This document shows, one piece after another, positions 18,687-27,599 of a stretch of DNA of 64,000 nucleotides. Below the pieces are notes generated by a model. The model saw only the letters and a list, made by a program, of their open reading frames with translations. It had not been told where the DNA came from and ran no database searches. The number at the start of each line of letters is the position of its first letter. Position 1 is the stretch's first letter. Both the position numbers and the translations under genes were made by a program. The DNA comes from CAWDJT01 sp963828705 (GTDB lineage: Bacteria > Desulfobacterota > Syntrophobacteria > Syntrophobacterales > Syntrophobacteraceae), in NCBI GenBank assembly GCA_963828705.1, contig CAWHGA010000023.1, positions 1 to 64,000 of the forward strand, read 5' to 3'.

Positions 18687-20039
18687 ATATGAGGGCGGCG
18701 GCGGCCCGTATCCCGCGATGGAAGTCGTCGAGGCGCAGCCGTTCGTTGGGGGAATGGGCGCCGTCGTCGGGGCATCCCCAGCCCAGCAGCAGGGTGTCCA
18801 GCCCGAGAATCCTCTTGAAAAGGGTCACCACCGGGATGGACCCTCCTTCCCGGATGAACACCGGGGCCTTGCCAAACCCGATCTCTATGGCGCGAGCAGC
18901 CGCCTGCACGCTGGGTTGATCACGGGTCACCAGGACCGGATCGTTGCTGTGGAATTCCTGGATGACAACCTTTACCCCGGGCGCTGTGACGGATTGGATG
19001 AAATCCTTGAACAGCCGGGAGATGTGCTCTGACTGTCTGGTTCGGCACCAGCCGCATGCTCACCTTGGCGCCTGCGCGAGCCGGGATGACGGTCTTGGCT
19101 CCTTCGCCGGAAAATCCGCCCCAGATGCCGTTGACATCCAGTGTGGGACGTGCCCCTTTGCGTTCCAAAGCCGAATAACCAGGTTCCCCCACCAGTTCGC
19201 TCACCCCCAGATAGTTCTTGAGTGCCCCTTCATCATGGGCCAGTGACGCCATTTCCTGGCGTTCCCAGGTTTCCAGTTCCAGCACCTCGTCGTAAAAACC
19301 CGGTATGGCCACGGTGCCGTTGGGGTGTTTGAGAAGCGCGAGCATTGCCGCCAGCGCCTGAATAGGATTGGCCACCAGGCCGCCAAAACTGCCGGAGTGT
19401 AGGTCAACTCGCGGTCCCTGGACGTCGATCTGAAAATAACACAGCCCGCGCAAACCATAGGTAATGGCGGGGGTATCGGAGTCGAACTGGGAGCTGTCGG
19501 ATATCACGATTTCGTCTGCGCCTAGCTCGGCCTGATGGCCCCGGATAAAGGTTTCCAGGTTGGGGCTGCCGATTTCCTCTTCGCCTTCCACCAGCACCTT
19601 GACGTTGATGGGCAGGTCCTCGGCAACGGCCAGGATGGCTTCCATGGCCTTGAGGTAGGTCGTGAACTGGCCTTTCTGGTCGGTGGCCCCGCGGGCATAC
19701 ACGTAGCCGTCGCGGATGCTGGGTTCGAACGGTTCACTCACCCATTCGTCCAAAGGTTCCGGCGGCTGCACGTCGTAGTGCCCGTAGATCAGAATGGTGG
19801 GACGGTGAGCGTGGGGGCAGCGGCTGGCCAGTACCAGCGGATGGCCGCCGGTTTCATAAATGTCGCCCTGGAAGCCAAGCCGCTTCAGGTGGTGAAATAC
19901 CCATTCGGCTGCTCGCCGGAGATCACCGGCATGGTGCGAGTAGGTGCTGATGCTGGGGATGCGCAGATAGGTCAGTAGCTCCTCCACATAGCGTTGACGG
20001 TTGGCGTCGATCTTCTCGCAGGATCTTTTGTGGGATCAT
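18670..20039 (-). CDS. M20 family dipeptidase/carboxypeptidase, two frameshifts
   Basis: Zinc peptidase of the M20 (dipeptidase/CNDP-like) type. Motifs: ILIYGHYDVQPPEPLDEW, YARGATDQKGQ, VEGEEEIGSPN (catalytic Glu-Glu) and LHSGSFGGLVANP. The C-terminal GGSIPVV, GWGCPDDGAHSPNERL and DFHRGI carry the last metal His. ATG 20039 has AGGAG upstream. Removing one C near 20018 joins MIPQKIL to EKIDANRQRYVEELL. Removing one G near 19036 joins the dimerisation part to the C-terminus. The product is about 455 residues, normal for the family. Substrate unknown; probably cytoplasmic peptide turnover. Confidence 0.85.
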
Positions 20040-20433
20040 GGGATGCTCCTTGGCGTAGGATTTTGCCAGGCCGCCCCGGAGACGGTGTTCAGCCCGGTTC
20101 GCTGTCGGCCTCCAGAGCATACAACCTTCAGCTCGAGGCTGCAAGCTGCCAGGGGCTGTGATGGCGGGAAGCAGCGATCCTGCAGGGCGCAACCTCCAGC
20201 TTGCAGCTTAGCGTCGTCGCTGTTTGGGGCCGAAGGGTCTTGGCGGTTTCCCCTTTGACGATTGCATGGCTGGGCATTAGGATTAACTTAGCGGGGTTTG
20301 AGGTTTCTTGCTCTACTACGTTGTAGTGTTCAGCGCCCAAGCTGAGCGCTTGCGTGTGCAACCTTGCTTCATATCTGCGACGGCGGTCAGCCCGCCCTCA
20401 CGGCTTTTTTTCTTGGGCAGGAGTCAAACAGCA
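20040..20433. other. Intergenic region with inverted repeat
   Basis: Divergent promoter region. A perfect 11-bp inverted repeat GCTGCAAGCTG (20139-20149) / CAGCTTGCAGC (20197-20207) flanks a 47-base spacer. No gene seen. Confidence 0.5.
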
Positions 20434-21558
20434 ATGCGTTTTGAGACGTTCACTGGGGTGACAGCTTTTGACCGCACTGTTTGGAACCGCATGGCGGACA
20501 CCGCCAGCCCCATGATGGAGTGGGAATACTTCTACTGCCTGGAAGAATCCGGGTCGGTATCGCCCCAACGCGGCTACCAACCCTGTCATCTGGCGCTATT
20601 GGATGGCGATGAACCGCTGGCAATAGCGCCTTTATTCGCGCGCGACCGTGGCTGGGTGGAGTTCGGCGATGGCGGGCTGCTGGAAATGCTGACCGAAATG
20701 ACCGGCCACCCCTTTCATCGTGGGATCGTAGGGACCATCCCGTTTACTCCGGTGCCAGGTTACCAGTTCCTGCATCGACCCGATGTCGATCCTGGACAGG
20801 CCTGCCGGGCTTTGCTCGATTACATCGACATGCTCTGTGAGCAATCCGGTTATCTGACAGCCAGGCTTTATTTCGTCGCACCCGCAGCGCACCACCTTCA
20901 TACTCTGGCCCACGCCCATGGTTACATATGCCTGCGGAGTGGTCACTACCTGTGGGCTAATCACGAATATGCCGACTTCGAGGCTTTCCTTCGGACCTTC
21001 AAGTCCAGCCGTCGCACCAAAATCAGGCGGGAACTCCGCACTCTTCGCGACTTGGAAATCGATATCGCCATGGTTCCGGGCGAGTCGGTGCCGGCTTCCT
21101 ACTTTGATGACATGCATCGCTTCTACCTGAGTACCTGGGAAAAGCACATGGGTTCGGAGTTGTGGCCGTTTCTCAATGAAGCTTTCTTCCGGCTGCTCGG
21201 CCGGGAGTTCCGCCATCGGACCAGGTTCTGCGTGGCTTCACGCCGCCAGGAGAACCTTGCCATGGCCATTTTTTACGAGAAGGCCGCAAGTCTTTACGGG
21301 CGTTACTGGGGATCGTTGGAGGAAGTGCCCTTTTTGCATTTCGGCACCTGTTACTACCACCCCATCCGTTACGCCATCGAGCGCCGCCTGGCCACCATGG
21401 ATCCCGGGTTTGGCGGCGACCACAAGCTGTTCCGGGGCTACGAGATCATCCCATCCTACCATTACATCAAATTCTACGGTGCCACCGAACGACGAGTGGC
21501 TTATTCGGTCCTCAATCAGATCCAGACCTACGCTGCCAAAGGGAAGAAGGATTGGTAA
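20434..21558 (+). CDS. GNAT/FemAB-like peptidogalycan biosynthesis protein family (DUF482-like)
   Basis: About 374 residues from ATG 20434, which has AGGAG about 10 bases upstream; an earlier in-frame start lacks a site. Motifs: ASPMMEWEYFYCLEESG near the N-terminus, SSRRTKIRRELRTL, STWEKHMG, FYEKAASLYGRYWGSLEEVPFLHFGTCYYH, and IERRLATMDPGFGGDHKLFRGYE near the end. This pattern is typical of the FemAB-like GNAT family often annotated peptidogalycan biosynthesis protein. Biochemical function is not established. Single-gene unit. Confidence 0.75.
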   Translation: MRFETFTGVTAFDRTVWNRMADTASPMMEWEYFYCLEESGSVSPQRGYQPCHLALLDGDEPLAIAPLFARDRGWVEFGDGGLLEMLTEMTGHPFHRGIVGTIPFTPVPGYQFLHRPDVDPGQACRALLDYIDMLCEQSGYLTARLYFVAPAAHHLHTLAHAHGYICLRSGHYLWANHEYADFEAFLRTFKSSRRTKIRRELRTLRDLEIDIAMVPGESVPASYFDDMHRFYLSTWEKHMGSELWPFLNEAFFRLLGREFRHRTRFCVASRRQENLAMAIFYEKAASLYGRYWGSLEEVPFLHFGTCYYHPIRYAIERRLATMDPGFGGDHKLFRGYEIIPSYHYIKFYGATERRVAYSVLNQIQTYAAKGKKDW

Positions 21559-21855
21559 CCGAAGTTTTCGGAATTTGAAAGCCCTGCAGCGAACTGACCC
21601 TTAATATGGGCGGATGTGCACGTCTGGTGGCAAGATCCTCCCTGCGATCGTCCACTCGGAGGTTTACCGCAACCGATCGTTTTTTTCCTCCAACTGAGCG
21701 CGAGATCAGCTGTCCCCACTTGGTAACGGATGTGGTATCAGGAGCCTCAGTGCTAATGCGGGCAAAGCCGTCCGTGGGGAGGATCAGGTTGGGGCCATGA
21801 GCCCGCAAAGACCTAATGGTTCCCCAGAGTGTCACATTTGGGAGATATTGCGATC
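21559..21855. other. Intergenic region
   Basis: About 300 bases with no supportable gene or clear terminator. Confidence 0.4.
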
Positions 21856-22695
21856 ATGTGCCAGTTCTGTCATCAGCATGGCGAGGGGAAGACATGGTAT
21901 CTCAAAGCAGAACACTATGCCGAGGGACTCCTCGCTGACATCGACCGCCGCCGTTACCTGGTGGATTTCGTCCGGAGTGCGGGCACCAGCGGGCTAGTGG
22001 AAAAACCTCTGCGCAAGTCCATGCAGTCCCCGAATTGGCTTCGTCAGCTAACGTATCGGTTCCACGAAAGAAGATTCCGGCGGGATCATTTTGGGCAGGT
22101 TGTGCCCTTGGAGGATGTGGAGCGGGTCCTTGGACTGGCCAACTCGGTGGTGCGGCTGCCGTGCGTCTGCCGCAAGAGCACCACGGGCAAGACCGACGCC
22201 ATGTATTGCTTCGGACTGGGGATCGATCCCAATAAACTGTTGGAAGTCCGAGAAGCCTTTCTGAAGACCTTTGAACTGGGGCCAGACGCCGATCCCTTTG
22301 AGCGGCTTAGCAGAGACGAAGCATTGGAGCTGCACCGCTCCCTGGAAAGGAAGGGGCTGGTGCACACCATCTGGACATTCAAGACGCCCTTCATTGGCGC
22401 CATCTGCAATTGTGACCGCTCCGACTGCCTGGCCATGATGGCCCACCGTTTCGATTTCCGCCTGTTCTTCCGCGCCGAATACGTGGCACGGATTCGCCCC
22501 GAAACCTGTACCGGCTGCCGCGCCTGTCAGCAACAATGCCAGTTCGGAGCCATTGGCTATTCGGTGGTCCGCCACCAGGCCTTCATCGATCCGTTACACT
22601 GCCACGGTTGTGGGATCTGTCGGGTGGCTTGCGAATACAGCGCCATCCACCTGGTTGCTCGCAGCGAAGATGAATTGGCGCGAGATCTCTGGTGA
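21856..22695 (+). CDS. Cysteine-rich iron-sulfur protein with C-terminal 2[4Fe-4S] ferredoxin domain
   Basis: 279 residues from ATG 21856 (MCQFCHQHGEG). The C-terminus has two ferredoxin motifs, CTGCRACQQQCQFGAI and CHGCGICRVACEYSAI, predicting two [4Fe-4S] clusters. Upstream there are further cysteines: CQFC at the start, LPCVCRKSTTGK near residue 100 and ICNCDRSDCLAMM near 190. The protein may therefore bind additional metal centres. No signal peptide or membrane segment, so probably cytoplasmic electron transfer. A few similar 4Fe-4S binding proteins occur in anaerobes without known partners. No redox enzyme is adjacent. Confidence 0.75.
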   Translation: MCQFCHQHGEGKTWYLKAEHYAEGLLADIDRRRYLVDFVRSAGTSGLVEKPLRKSMQSPNWLRQLTYRFHERRFRRDHFGQVVPLEDVERVLGLANSVVRLPCVCRKSTTGKTDAMYCFGLGIDPNKLLEVREAFLKTFELGPDADPFERLSRDEALELHRSLERKGLVHTIWTFKTPFIGAICNCDRSDCLAMMAHRFDFRLFFRAEYVARIRPETCTGCRACQQQCQFGAIGYSVVRHQAFIDPLHCHGCGICRVACEYSAIHLVARSEDELARDLW

Positions 22696-22842
22696 CCTCC
22701 GGTAACCGTCGTGGCTGTGTATGTGCTCATCTTATGGGAGGCAATGCCAGCAGCCGAGATCTTTCTGAAAGGGATCGTGGGTCAGGCCGTAGGCCAAACA
22801 CCTCAGGCCACCACGGCAGAGGTGCGCATACAGGCAGCCCGG

Positions 22843-23130
22843 GCTCAGTATATTTTGCTAAACGCTTTCTCGGAACAGAAGATCGGCACCATTGAGGATA
22901 CCGGCAAAATCCTCTATCGGTTCGGCATGACTCATGGGAAGAACAAGAAGAATTTTGAGGTCTTCACCGCTGAGGAGTTCATTGCTGCCATCACCCGGCA
23001 CATCCCCGAAAAGTATTTTCAGATGGTCAGATACTATGGCTGGTATTCGAGCAGGAGCAGAGCAGAAGGGACCAAGGCGGGGCTCTTTATGCCAGGCGAC
23101 GAGCCGGCTGAGACAGAAAGGCCGACCTGG
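22843..23130 (+). pseudogene. IS91-family transposase remnant (C-terminal part)
   Basis: The frame reads KNKKNFEVFTAEEFIAAITR, then HIPEKYFQMVRYYGWYSSRS and ETERPTWFNWL. This matches the conserved C-terminal region of IS91/IS801-type Y2 transposases (IPE ... VRYYGWYSN). The N-terminal HUH nuclease and the terminal zinc-ribbon cysteines are missing. The longer open frame (22711-23337) is not wholly transposase. A dead relic. Confidence 0.75.
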
Positions 23131-23643
23131 TTCAATTGGTTGGCGCACCATCATCAAATCCCCTGTTCTTACCTCAACCGATTATGTAAAATGCTCTCCC
23201 TGGCTTTATCGTTAAAGCCTGTTCCAGTGTTCCAAGCCTTATTTTGCGTACGGGTGAAGTCAGAGCTTCATGGTCCGGGTTTCATCCACTTTGGTGTTGC
23301 TTTTCGCTGTGCATGTTGGGAAAGGGCAAACATTTAGCAGTTAGGCATCAACTGTTATCAATAAGATGCAAATTAAAATAGTTACATGTGGGGCCATATT
23401 ACTCTGCTGGTTTTGCGGCCACCACTAAGAGCGTGTCGAAAAAGTCGTCGTAAGCCTCATTTGCGTCATTCCGGCGAAAGCCGGAATCCAGGTTTTGTAA
23501 GACTTCCTGGACCCCGGTTTTCACCGGGGTGACGGCAGAGGCAACTTGCCACCGGGCTTTTTAAACACCCACTTAAGTGATTGTTGTTCCTAGAAGCTGA
23601 ACGCTAACGGCTGAATGTCTACGGGAAAGGTGATAACGCGTTC
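23131..23643. other. Intergenic region with MITE-like element
   Basis: No gene. The centre is the 140-bp palindromic element at 23431-23570. Confidence 0.5.
23431..23570. mobile_element. MITE-like palindromic element
   Basis: Imperfect terminal repeats GCGTGTCGAAAAAGTC and GGCTTTTTAAACACCC bracket a nested palindrome: GTCATTCCGG/CCGGAATCCAGG, then CCTGGACCCCGG/CACCGGGGTGAC. The core resembles the GTCATTCC...GGAATCCAG class of small dispersed repeats of proteobacteria. No coding capacity; would need a transposase elsewhere. Confidence 0.6.
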
Positions 23644-24279
23644 ATGAAAAATGCTCAAATCCTTCGGCGCCTGCTGCTTCTATTGCTGCTCGTCATGGCC
23701 TGCAATGCCCCGGCAGTGCTGGCTCAGGACCTCCTGGAAGAGACCGGCGGGTATGCCAAACACTATCTGCTGGAACTTAGCGGAACCATTGGGAAGGAGA
23801 AGGTGGTGGGGACCAAGGCGATCCTATTCATTGCCGGGCCGCCACCGGGAAGCCCCAATCCGTATCTGGTCATAGTCGAGGGATTTCCAAGAGTCAATGT
23901 GCGCAATTGTTTTTTCTGGAACTCGGAATACAGCTCCATGGAAGTCCTCTCAGATGAGATCACCTGTGATATCAAACGGTCTTTTGGCAAACAGCCGGAC
24001 ATCAATTTTTTCCATCTTAGCCCGGCACTCCTTAAGAAACTGCACTTCTATACCCAGCAGGAGAAAGAAGACCGCCAGAGAGCCGAGAAGATGGTTTTGC
24101 CTACGAGGATATATGCCCAAGCCGGACGACTTCGGATAAGGGTTTCAAGCAATACCGTTTCCGGTTCTGTCTGGTTAAAGGGTTATGATGCTGTCCAACA
24201 TAGCTATGTCCCTTACAGTGTTACCTTCAAGGGGAGATCCGCGATGTACCTGGAGCTGGGGCGGTATGTGCACAAATAA
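23644..24279 (+). CDS. Secreted protein of unknown function, 211 aa
   Basis: The N-terminus MKNAQILRRLLLLLLLVMA followed by CNAPAVLAQ is a clear Sec signal peptide, with likely cleavage after VLA. A cysteine inside the hydrophobic core (MAC) could be a weak lipobox. The mature part has beta-rich stretches (KHYLLELSGTIGKEKVVGTK, YLVIVEGFPRVNVRNCFFW) and a charged helix (TQQEKEDRQRAEKM). Two cysteines could form a disulfide (VRNC, EITC). No family recognised. It sits alone between two mobile-element regions, so it may be accessory. Confidence 0.6.
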   Translation: MKNAQILRRLLLLLLLVMACNAPAVLAQDLLEETGGYAKHYLLELSGTIGKEKVVGTKAILFIAGPPPGSPNPYLVIVEGFPRVNVRNCFFWNSEYSSMEVLSDEITCDIKRSFGKQPDINFFHLSPALLKKLHFYTQQEKEDRQRAEKMVLPTRIYAQAGRLRIRVSSNTVSGSVWLKGYDAVQHSYVPYSVTFKGRSAMYLELGRYVHK

Positions 24280-24590
24280 CCCGGCAGTGAAGTGTGGCGG
24301 GTGGCTCCACCGATCGTGGTCGGGACCAACTTACATGGGTCGGAAGTATCCGTCAGGAAGGCCGTCCCACCAGGTTCACCGCGACCACCGTTCGGTTCCG
24401 TTCCAGCAGCGGCATCTTAAGATTGGTCTCCCTGGCACCACTCATGCCGCCGCCGCGTCCACGCAAGCGGACATATCGTTTGCTATGGCCGCAAGGCTTA
24501 GTTCTACTTTGTCACATTTCAACATCGCATTACGTTTTCTTACCCCATCCCCCTCCCGACCCTCCCCCTTTGAAGGCTGCGGGAGTTAGA
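24280..24590. other. Intergenic region left of the IS
   Basis: No gene. C/T-rich sequence (CCCCATCCCCCTCCCGACC) directly precedes the IS end. Confidence 0.4.
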
Positions 24591-24595
24591 CACAC

Positions 24596-24624
24596 TTGAC
24601 CCCGTGGGTACTTTGTGCCATAAT
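24596..24624 (+). promoter_or_regulatory. Transposase promoter overlapping the left inverted repeat
   Basis: TTGACC (24596-24601) and CATAAT (24619-24624) are separated by exactly 17 bases, a good sigma-70 match. The -35 box lies inside the terminal repeat, so transposase binding could repress its own transcription. Confidence 0.65.
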
Positions 24625-24631
24625 CGGGGTC

Positions 24632-26914
24632 ATGCGAGTGTGTGGTCTTGAATTCACATCGGGTGCGATCCATCTGATCCGTCAGACGCTGGATGAGATA
24701 CCATCGATTTCCAGACGGTCTTTGGCGCATCGCGTCTGCGAACGGATGGACTGGCGAGCCGCGAGCGGCAGGCTCAAGGAAGCGGTTTGCCGTAAGGCGC
24801 TCGTTGTTTTGGACGAGGAAGGTCTCATTGATCTTCCCCAATCCGATAGGACCTGTGGGTCCGATCCTTCGTTGAAGATCAGGCAACCTGTTTTGCTCCA
24901 GAGTGTCGATACCGATTGTGCCCTTGACGAGCTTGGCCACATTGAGCTCGAGATGATCACGAGTCGCTACACGAAGTCGTCCAGGATTTGGAATGCTCTT
25001 ATGGACGAGCATCACTATCTCGGGAGCGGTCCCTTGTGCGGTGCACAGATCCGGTATCTGATTCACAGTTCGGTGTGGGGTTACCTTGGGGCCCTGAGCT
25101 TTAGCAGTCCGGCCTGGGCGCTTAGAAAACGGGACGAATTCATCGGTTGGACAGAAGCGGCTCGCAGGAGTAATCTCCAGAGGGTGGTGTGCAACAGCCG
25201 TTTTCTCATTGTACCAACTGTGCGTGTACCGAACCTGGCATCCCACGTACTGGGCCAATGCGCTCGGCGCATTGGCAGCGACTGGGCGGCTCGCTACGGA
25301 ATTGAGCCGGTCCTTTTGGAGACCTTTGTCGATCCAAATCGGTTTTCGGGGGCGAGTTATCGCGCAGCCAACTGGATACACGTGGGGCAAACCAGCGGCC
25401 GTCGAGGGGCACAAAGAGAAGAAGGCGGCGGAGCAAAGGAGATCTTCCTTTACCCGCTGTGCAACAACTGGCAGCAGATTCTTCGCGCAGAACCTGAGAT
25501 GAGGTTGGCTGAGAGGCCGCGTGGTAGCGATTTTGCCGATTGGGTCGAGGAGGAATTTGCTACCGTGGAACTCTACGATCCGCGACTCAAGAGACGGCTG
25601 TTCGGTATGGTGCGGGATTTTTATGGCCAACCTCAGGCGCCTATTCCTCAGGCGTGCGGATCGCAGGCCAAGACTAAAGCAGCGTATCGGTTTTTCGACA
25701 ACGAACGGGTGAGCATGGATCGAGTGCTTCGCGCACATACGGAGTCGAGCGTCGAGCGCATCAGAGCTCACGAAGTTGTACTGGCCGTACAGGATACGAC
25801 GACTGTGAATTATACCACGCACCGGGCCACTGAGGGTTTGGGCCCGATCAGCACCCAAAAAAGTGCTGCGGTCGGGCTGGTGGTCCATGACACCATGGCC
25901 TTCACTCCGGAAGGGACTCCTTTGGGGCTGCTCGATGTGCAATGTTGGGCACGCGACCCTGAAGACAAAGGAAAGAAGTATCGTCGCAAGGAACTGCCCA
26001 TCGAGCAGAAGGAGAGCATGAAGTGGCTCAACAGCTACCGGGCGGTATCGGAGGTTCAGCAGCTTTGCCCCCGGACCATGCTGGTCAGCGTGGGAGATCG
26101 GGAATCGGACATCTATGAGCTGTTCTTGGAGACCCTGCAAAATCCTCAAGGACCAAAGCTTTTGGTGCGTTGCGAACGTACTCGCAACCGAAAAAGTGGA
26201 CATGAGTATCTCTGGGAGAAAATGGCCAACCAGCCTGTCTCTGGCATTCAAGTGGTGCATGTTCCCAGAAGAGGCTGTCAGCTCGCCCGCGAGGCCAGAC
26301 TTGAGGTGCGCCACGCGCAAGTCGAGCTCAAGGCTCCCAACGGCAAAGGCTATCCACCGGTAACGGTCTGGATGGTTTATGCGCGAGAAGTGGATTACCC
26401 GCATGCAGTCGCATCTCCTCTGGAGTGGATGCTGCTCACCACGGTTGAGGTGTGCACCCTCGAGCAGGCTTGTGAACGACTCAGTTGGTACGCCAGACGT
26501 TGGGGCATTGAGGTCTATCATCGTACCCTCAAAAGCGGATGTCGTATCGAAGACCGACAGTTGGAAACGGCCGAGAGCCTCGAAACGTGTCTGGCACTTG
26601 ATATGGTGGTGGCGTGGCGTATCTACCATTTAACGATGCTCGGTCGTGAAGTTCCAGACTTACCCTGTACCATCTTCTTTGAAGAGGCCGAATGGAAGGC
26701 CTTGTACATATTGGTAAACCAAACAACGGATCTGCCTGCCAAGGAACCTACCTTACGGGAAGCCGTCCGCATGGTGGCTTCCCTGGGAGGGTTTCTAGGC
26801 CGCAAAGGCGATGGCGAACCCGGTACTACAACACTGTGGCGAGGTCTGCAACGCCTTGAATCCGGTGTTGCAGTTTATCGCCTCTTGCTCCCCCACTTCA
26901 AACATGGACCATAG
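24632..26914 (+). CDS. Transposase: N-terminal DruA-like (DUF4338) domain fused to IS4/Tn5-type DDE domain
   Basis: About 760 residues from ATG 24632. Residues about 1-280 match the DUF4338/DruA pattern: IWNALMDEHHYLGSGPLCG, QIRYLIHS, RVVCNSRFLIVPTVRVPNLA, ASHVLGQCARRI, LLETFVDPNRFSG and RAANWIHVGQT. The rest is a Tn5-like transposase: DFADWVEEEFATVELYDPRL, first Asp in AVQDTTTVNYTTH, second in VSVGDRESDIYELF, and the Glu-bearing WGIEVYHRTLKSGCRIEDRQ. The DDE part catalyses cut-and-paste transposition. DruA is a component of the Druantia anti-phage system, but here the domain is presumably a transposition accessory. Fusion architectures of this kind occur in other bacteria. Confidence 0.88.
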   Translation: MRVCGLEFTSGAIHLIRQTLDEIPSISRRSLAHRVCERMDWRAASGRLKEAVCRKALVVLDEEGLIDLPQSDRTCGSDPSLKIRQPVLLQSVDTDCALDELGHIELEMITSRYTKSSRIWNALMDEHHYLGSGPLCGAQIRYLIHSSVWGYLGALSFSSPAWALRKRDEFIGWTEAARRSNLQRVVCNSRFLIVPTVRVPNLASHVLGQCARRIGSDWAARYGIEPVLLETFVDPNRFSGASYRAANWIHVGQTSGRRGAQREEGGGAKEIFLYPLCNNWQQILRAEPEMRLAERPRGSDFADWVEEEFATVELYDPRLKRRLFGMVRDFYGQPQAPIPQACGSQAKTKAAYRFFDNERVSMDRVLRAHTESSVERIRAHEVVLAVQDTTTVNYTTHRATEGLGPISTQKSAAVGLVVHDTMAFTPEGTPLGLLDVQCWARDPEDKGKKYRRKELPIEQKESMKWLNSYRAVSEVQQLCPRTMLVSVGDRESDIYELFLETLQNPQGPKLLVRCERTRNRKSGHEYLWEKMANQPVSGIQVVHVPRRGCQLAREARLEVRHAQVELKAPNGKGYPPVTVWMVYAREVDYPHAVASPLEWMLLTTVEVCTLEQACERLSWYARRWGIEVYHRTLKSGCRIEDRQLETAESLETCLALDMVVAWRIYHLTMLGREVPDLPCTIFFEEAEWKALYILVNQTTDLPAKEPTLREAVRMVASLGGFLGRKGDGEPGTTTLWRGLQRLESGVAVYRLLLPHFKHGP

Positions 26915-26931
26915 CCACGGGGTCAAGTGTG

Positions 26932-27599
26932 GGTAATTGTCAGTTCAAAGGCGGGGGTCCAGAGGCTTTGCGACCACGACTGGTTTCCCGCCTTCGTGGG
27001 ACTGACGAGCAGCATGGTCAGACGTTTCGGATGACCAATTTTGCGTCGTTGTACTTATGGCAGCTTATGGAATATCGTCTTTCTGTGCATTTGAGTGGCA
27101 AACCACCAGCACCGGTTTCCAGTCTCGTTTCAGCAGTCCATGCCCGTCTCTTCTGCCTTGTTCCAAGCTTCACGAAAAATATGGTTGACATCTGAGGGGC
27201 AATTTTATATTGAGTACGGGTCCTAATTGTTAGCATGGATAGGGGTGTTTTCCCGTGCTGTTGGACCTTCCAAGGATCGACAACCTCCAACCTGGCGCCG
27301 GTCCCGCGTCTTATGAATTCTCTTCAAAATCCAAAAAATCATAGTAAGGAAGAGTTCTCTCGACAGGTCGAGAGCTATTGTGTATGTCCTTTCAGGTTGT
27401 GAATGGAAGCCCATTGTGCGCGCTTTGTTTGTGTCAACTCTGGATCTTGAGAATCCTCCAAGCGATGGCACATTTCCCTTCCGACAGCTTTTCAGATGAC
27501 TCTTTGGAAGTAAGCGAGTTAGCGAACGATGGCGTTCGCGGCGTTTTGGCAGGTGGGCGTAAATGAAAAAAAGCACAAATTGCAAAGGAGGGATTAGCC
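26932..27599. other. Long leader region upstream of the acs cluster
   Basis: 668 bases without a supportable gene. It should contain the promoter of the carbonyl-branch operon, but no riboswitch or clear -35/-10 pair was recognised. AAGGAGG at about 27584-27590 serves as the cdhD ribosome site. Confidence 0.4.

Larger units (their letters stand above)
24591..26931 (+). mobile_element. Intact insertion sequence, IS4 (Tn5-like) with DruA-like domain
   Basis: Bounded by perfect 17-bp inverted repeats: CACACTTGACCCCGTGG at 24591-24607 and its reverse complement at 26915-26931. One uninterrupted 760-codon transposase fills the element. No obvious target-site duplication in the flanks (GGAGTTAGA against GGTAATTGT). 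The intact frame contrasts with the broken genes nearby. Confidence 0.85.

Noticed and set aside
24530..26629. A 699-codon open frame antisense to the transposase
   Set aside because: It has no family motifs, its translation is rich in Arg/His/Ser, and it mirrors the highly biased codons of the DruA-DDE transposase on the other strand.
24541..26955. Longer terminal repeats of the IS (CCCCCTTTGAA outside both ends)
   Set aside because: The outer similarity is broken by different spacing and is C/T-rich; only the inner 17 bp are convincing.
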